Shown piece by piece: positions 4,971 to 7,040 of a DNA stretch of 7,040 nt. Position 1 is the first letter of the stretch. Every line of letters starts with the position of its first letter. The stretch lies in contig VFKQ01000181.1 in NCBI GenBank assembly GCA_009885445.1, forward strand, positions 1 to 7,040. Reading direction: 5' to 3'. The translations under genes were made by a program, and so were the position numbers. Under the pieces are notes generated by a model. The model had not been told where the DNA came from, searched no databases, and worked only from the letters and a program-made list of their open reading frames with translations. This DNA comes from Anaerolineaceae bacterium. Lineage in GTDB: Bacteria; Chloroflexota; Anaerolineae; Anaerolineales; Villigracilaceae.

Positions 4971-5642
4971 ATGAAACGCTACACTCCCCTGCAGATTTTC
5001 ATGCACACCGCCGCGTGGTTTCCATTTGCGCGTCTGGCCTTTGAAGCCTTCATTGGCGACCTGACGGCGAATCCGATTCAGCATCTCGAACAGCGCACGG
5101 GGCGCGCGGCCATCACACTTTTAATTTTGTGCCTGGCCTGCACACCGCTCAACACACTCTTCGGCTGGAGCGAATTGCTCAAGCGCCGCCGCGCGTTGGG
5201 GCTGTATTCGTTTTTGTACGCCACCGTCCACGTGATTATTTTTATCAATCTCGATTACGGTTTTGCATGGAGTCTGTTCATGCAAACCGTTTTGCAAAAG
5301 CCCTACATCGTGGTCGGCATGATTGCAATCTTCCTGATGACCGTGCTAGCCATGACCTCTTTCGACGTGTGGAAAGTGCGCATGGGCAAACGCTGGAAGC
5401 AACTGCATGACCTCATTTACTACATCGCGCCGCTGGCGATTCTGCATTACGCCTGGGGCAAGAAGGGCGACTTCTTCGCCTTGCAGGGCGAGATCATCAA
5501 ACCGCTTATTTACGCGATCGTCTTCGCGGTGCTGATGATTTTGCGCATCCCGCCCGTGCGCAGAAAACTCTCCTCGTGGCGAACCCGCTTCAGGGTCCGC
5601 TTTACGAGGCGGGTTGTCAAAGAGCCGAACCAGATTCCGTGA
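4971..5642 (+). CDS. msrQ: Protein-methionine-sulfoxide reductase haem-binding subunit MsrQ (YedZ)
   Basis: MsrQ is the haem b membrane protein that passes electrons from the quinol pool or a flavin reductase to MsrP. The 223-residue protein (E. coli 211) has six hydrophobic segments at about 8-28, 46-63, 77-94, 113-130, 148-163 and 177-193. Family features are visible: ANPIQHLEQRTGRAAITLL (33-51), RRALGLYSFLYATVH (73-87), KPYIVVGM (110-117), and the likely haem-ligand histidines His87, His146 (WKQLHDLIYY) and His159 (AILHYAWG). The C-terminus is strongly basic (RRK...RTRFRVRFTRR), consistent with a cytoplasmic tail. The ATG at 4971 is the natural start, as family homology begins at once, but it has no ribosome binding site because an 8-bp repeat tract abuts it. 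It is probably cotranscribed with msrP. Confidence 0.95.
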   Translation: MKRYTPLQIFMHTAAWFPFARLAFEAFIGDLTANPIQHLEQRTGRAAITLLILCLACTPLNTLFGWSELLKRRRALGLYSFLYATVHVIIFINLDYGFAWSLFMQTVLQKPYIVVGMIAIFLMTVLAMTSFDVWKVRMGKRWKQLHDLIYYIAPLAILHYAWGKKGDFFALQGEIIKPLIYAIVFAVLMILRIPPVRRKLSSWRTRFRVRFTRRVVKEPNQIP

Positions 5643-5652
5643 GAGAGTCTGT

Positions 5653-5700
5653 TTTTTTAATGGCGAAGCGCTCATGCGTGGTTAATCCGCCATCAAAAAA
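5653..5700. repeat. Inverted repeat between msrQ and the DsbA-like gene
   Basis: TTTTTTAATGGCG at 5653-5665 pairs with CGCCATCAAAAAA at 5688-5700 at 12 of 13 positions, around a 22-nt loop. The U-run comes before the stem and the A-run after it, the reverse of a normal intrinsic terminator on either strand. The right arm ends six bases before the extended -10 of the next gene and covers the place where its -35 would be, so it may influence that promoter. Confidence 0.65.
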
Positions 5701-5705
5701 GACGG

Positions 5706-5714
5706 TGATATAAT
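5706..5714 (+). promoter_or_regulatory. Extended -10 promoter of the DsbA-like gene, probably leaderless
   Basis: TG at 5706-5707, one base, then a perfect TATAAT at 5709-5714. Only seven bases separate it from the ATG at 5722, so transcription should begin at or one base before the start codon. No convincing -35 lies 16-18 nt upstream, as is common for extended -10 promoters. No Shine-Dalgarno is present. Confidence 0.65.
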
Positions 5715-5721
5715 CCGCCGC

Positions 5722-6441
5722 ATGAGCGAAAACACTTCACAAACAGATACGATTACATTTAAGAAAGACACCTTCTACACCGTGCTGGTGGCACTGGCCT
5801 TCGGCATCGGAATTTTGACCGGCTACATTTTGTGGGGACGCGGCACCACGCGGACAACGGCGCAACCCGCCGCGCCTGTAGCGGGTTCGGCCCCACAGAC
5901 CTTTCGCCGCTACGACATCCCCACCGAAGGCTTCCCCAGCCTCGGCCCCGACGATGCGCCGATTGTCATCGTGGAGTTCAGCGACTTTCAGTGCCCGTTT
6001 TGTAAACGCTGGCACGAGCAGGTATATCAGCCACTGATGGACGCGTACCCGGGCAAGATTCGCATCGTCTATCGCAACCTGCCGTTGACATCGATTCACC
6101 CCGAGGCCATGCCCTCCGCTGAGGCTTCGATGTGCGCTTTTGAGCAGAACGCCTACTGGCAATATCATGGTGCGCTGTTTAGCGGGCAGGAAATTCTCAG
6201 CGCCGCGTTCTATGTGCAGACCGCCACCGACCTGGGCCTAAACCTGGCGGGCTTCCAAACCTGCATGGACGAGCATCGCTTTCAGGCTCAAATTCAAGCC
6301 GACATGGATTTTGCGCTCGGCATCGGTGTACAGTCTACGCCCACGTTCTTCATCAATGGGCTGGCCATCGTCGGCGCACAACCACTGTCAACATTTAGCG
6401 ATATCATCGACAAGGAACTGGCCGGAGAAATTCCGCAGTAA
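5722..6441 (+). CDS. Membrane-anchored DsbA-family thiol-disulfide oxidoreductase (Thioredoxin_4 type)
   Basis: The 239-residue protein has a short cytoplasmic start, one transmembrane segment (about 18-38) with no clear cleavage or lipobox signal, a Pro/Ala/Thr-rich linker (about 41-60), and a thioredoxin-fold domain from about 64 to the end. The active site is CPFC (91-94) after VEFSDFQ, and the cis-proline loop is STPTFFING (205-213, Pro207). A helical insert between them is typical of DsbA and BdbD proteins. It should make or rearrange disulfides in proteins outside the membrane. Two further cysteines, Cys138 and Cys181, sit in the helical insert and could form a structural disulfide. No DsbB or VKOR partner is in view, so reoxidation is unresolved. 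It follows msrPQ but has its own promoter and a strong terminator. Confidence 0.92.
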   Translation: MSENTSQTDTITFKKDTFYTVLVALAFGIGILTGYILWGRGTTRTTAQPAAPVAGSAPQTFRRYDIPTEGFPSLGPDDAPIVIVEFSDFQCPFCKRWHEQVYQPLMDAYPGKIRIVYRNLPLTSIHPEAMPSAEASMCAFEQNAYWQYHGALFSGQEILSAAFYVQTATDLGLNLAGFQTCMDEHRFQAQIQADMDFALGIGVQSTPTFFINGLAIVGAQPLSTFSDIIDKELAGEIPQ

Positions 6442-6446
6442 GTTGC

Positions 6447-6478
6447 AACGGGCGGCCATGTTGGCCGCCCGTTTTTTT
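6447..6478 (+). terminator. Strong intrinsic terminator of the DsbA-like gene
   Basis: A GC-rich perfect stem, ACGGGCGGCCA (6448-6458) with TGGCCGCCCGT (6462-6472), closes a 3-nt loop and is followed by seven Ts (6472-6478). It starts 6 nt after the stop codon. It is a textbook rho-independent terminator for the + strand. Confidence 0.95.
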
Positions 6479-6504
6479 AAGGTCAGGTTGAAAGCGGAAT
6501 CTTT

Positions 6505-6595
6505 ACCGCGAAGAGGCGAAGACCGCAAAGGAAGAATTTAAAGTTCGCGAAGTTTTTTTACAGAATTTCTTCGCGTTCTTGGCGGTCTTCGCGGT
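6505..6595. repeat. Interrupted palindromic repeat element between the DsbA-like gene and the kinase
   Basis: The outer arms ACCGCGAAGA (6505-6514) and TCTTCGCGGT (6586-6595) are perfect complements, and the inner arms CGCGAAG (6546-6552) and CTTCGCG (6569-6575) form a second hairpin. GAAGACCGC at 6518-6526 occurs on the opposite strand at 6582-6590. The left half looks like a degenerate duplicate of the right half. It has no coding potential and resembles a REP or small MITE-like element. No clear promoter for the following kinase is visible in 6479-6627. Confidence 0.75.
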
Positions 6596-6627
6596 GAAAA
6601 GGTTTTGGAACGAACGCAAAGGTGCCT

Positions 6628-7040
6628 ATGAAAAAATTTGTTGCAGTTGCAGGAAACATTGGTGTGGGAAAAAGCACTTTGGTGAACATGCTGTGCGCCA
6701 AACTCGGCTGGGAGCCGTTCTACGAACCCGTGGCCGAGAATCCATATCTTGCTGATTTTTACGCCCACATGAAAACCTGGGCATTTCATTCGCAAACTTT
6801 TTTTCTGATTCATCGCCTCAAAGCGCACGATGAACTCGCGCGCCGCTCAGGTTCCGTGATTCAAGACCGCAGTGTCTATGAAGACGCCGAAATTTTTGCG
6901 CACAATCTTTTTCTGCAAGGCGATATTCACGAACGGGACTATCAAACGTATCGCGAACTCTACGACACAATGTTGCGCTTCCTGCCGCCGCCAGATTTGA
7001 TCGTGTATTTGCGCGCTTCCGTGCCTACCTTGATGACGCG
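6628..7040 (+). CDS. Deoxynucleoside kinase, N-terminal part (cut by window end)
   Basis: This is the start of a dNK-family (PF01712-type) kinase, which phosphorylates deoxynucleosides with a nucleoside triphosphate in the salvage pathway. The 137 full codons seen (of a usual 200-230) include the P-loop GNIGVGKST (9-17), EPVAENPYLADFY (33-45) with Glu33 as the likely catalytic base, and the DRSVYED block (80-86) with the substrate-binding Arg81. The strand PPDLIVYLRASVPTLMT, which precedes the region leading to the LID, ends at the window edge. Which base it prefers (purine, as in Bacillus dGK/dAK, or pyrimidine) cannot be told from this part, so no symbol is given. The ATG at 6628 has a moderate site, AAAGGT at 6618-6623. 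The frame runs open off the + end. Confidence 0.92.
   Translation, partial: MKKFVAVAGNIGVGKSTLVNMLCAKLGWEPFYEPVAENPYLADFYAHMKTWAFHSQTFFLIHRLKAHDELARRSGSVIQDRSVYEDAEIFAHNLFLQGDIHERDYQTYRELYDTMLRFLPPPDLIVYLRASVPTLMT

Noticed and set aside
5582..5615. AACCCGC/GCGGGTT inverted repeat near the msrQ end as its terminator
   Set aside because: It lies within the coding sequence and is not followed by a T-run. The T-run at 5652 is about 36 nt away.

Overview
The window looks like a chromosomal piece of a Chloroflexota bacterium, most likely class Anaerolineae. I base this on protein style (the STAS protein with an inserted segment, a ComEC whose C-terminal domain has lost its metal ligands, a Tat lipoprotein form of MsrP that suits a single-membrane cell), on the GC-rich coding sequence, and on the many dispersed palindromes between genes. 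This placement comes from recognition, not from a database search. All six genes and the partial seventh lie on the + strand.

Layout. Positions 1-564 hold ruvC (Holliday junction resolvase), bracketed by two near-identical 29-31 nt palindromes. Positions 578-3149 hold a promoter and comEC, a DNA-uptake channel protein whose metallo-beta-lactamase-like domain lacks the metal-binding HxHxDH motif and which ends in a Pro/Thr/Glu-rich tail. Positions 3151-3232 hold a compound hairpin region. Positions 3240-3721 hold a promoter, a STAS-domain (anti-sigma-factor-antagonist-like) gene and its terminator. Positions 3868-5642 hold msrP and msrQ, the molybdoenzyme and haem-membrane partner that repair oxidised methionine outside the cytoplasm, separated by a 155 bp spacer full of 8-bp tandem repeats. 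Positions 5706-6478 hold a promoter, a membrane-anchored DsbA-like thioredoxin-fold protein (CPFC) and a strong terminator. Positions 6505-6595 hold another palindromic repeat. From 6628 to the edge is the N-terminal part of a deoxynucleoside kinase, cut by the window end.

How the genes relate. ruvC and comEC both concern DNA (recombination and uptake) but appear separately transcribed. msrP, msrQ and the DsbA-like gene form a plausible neighbourhood for extracytoplasmic redox quality control of Met and Cys side chains, although the DsbA-like gene has its own promoter. Nearly every intergenic gap carries an inverted or tandem repeat. Three promoters share a TAYAATC -10 context, and at comEC and the DsbA-like gene it lies so close to the ATG that the mRNAs are probably leaderless. 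I see no convincing wholly new multi-gene system. The most notable items are the ligand-less ComEC domain, the 8-bp repeat tract running up to the msrQ start codon, and the leaderless-promoter pattern.
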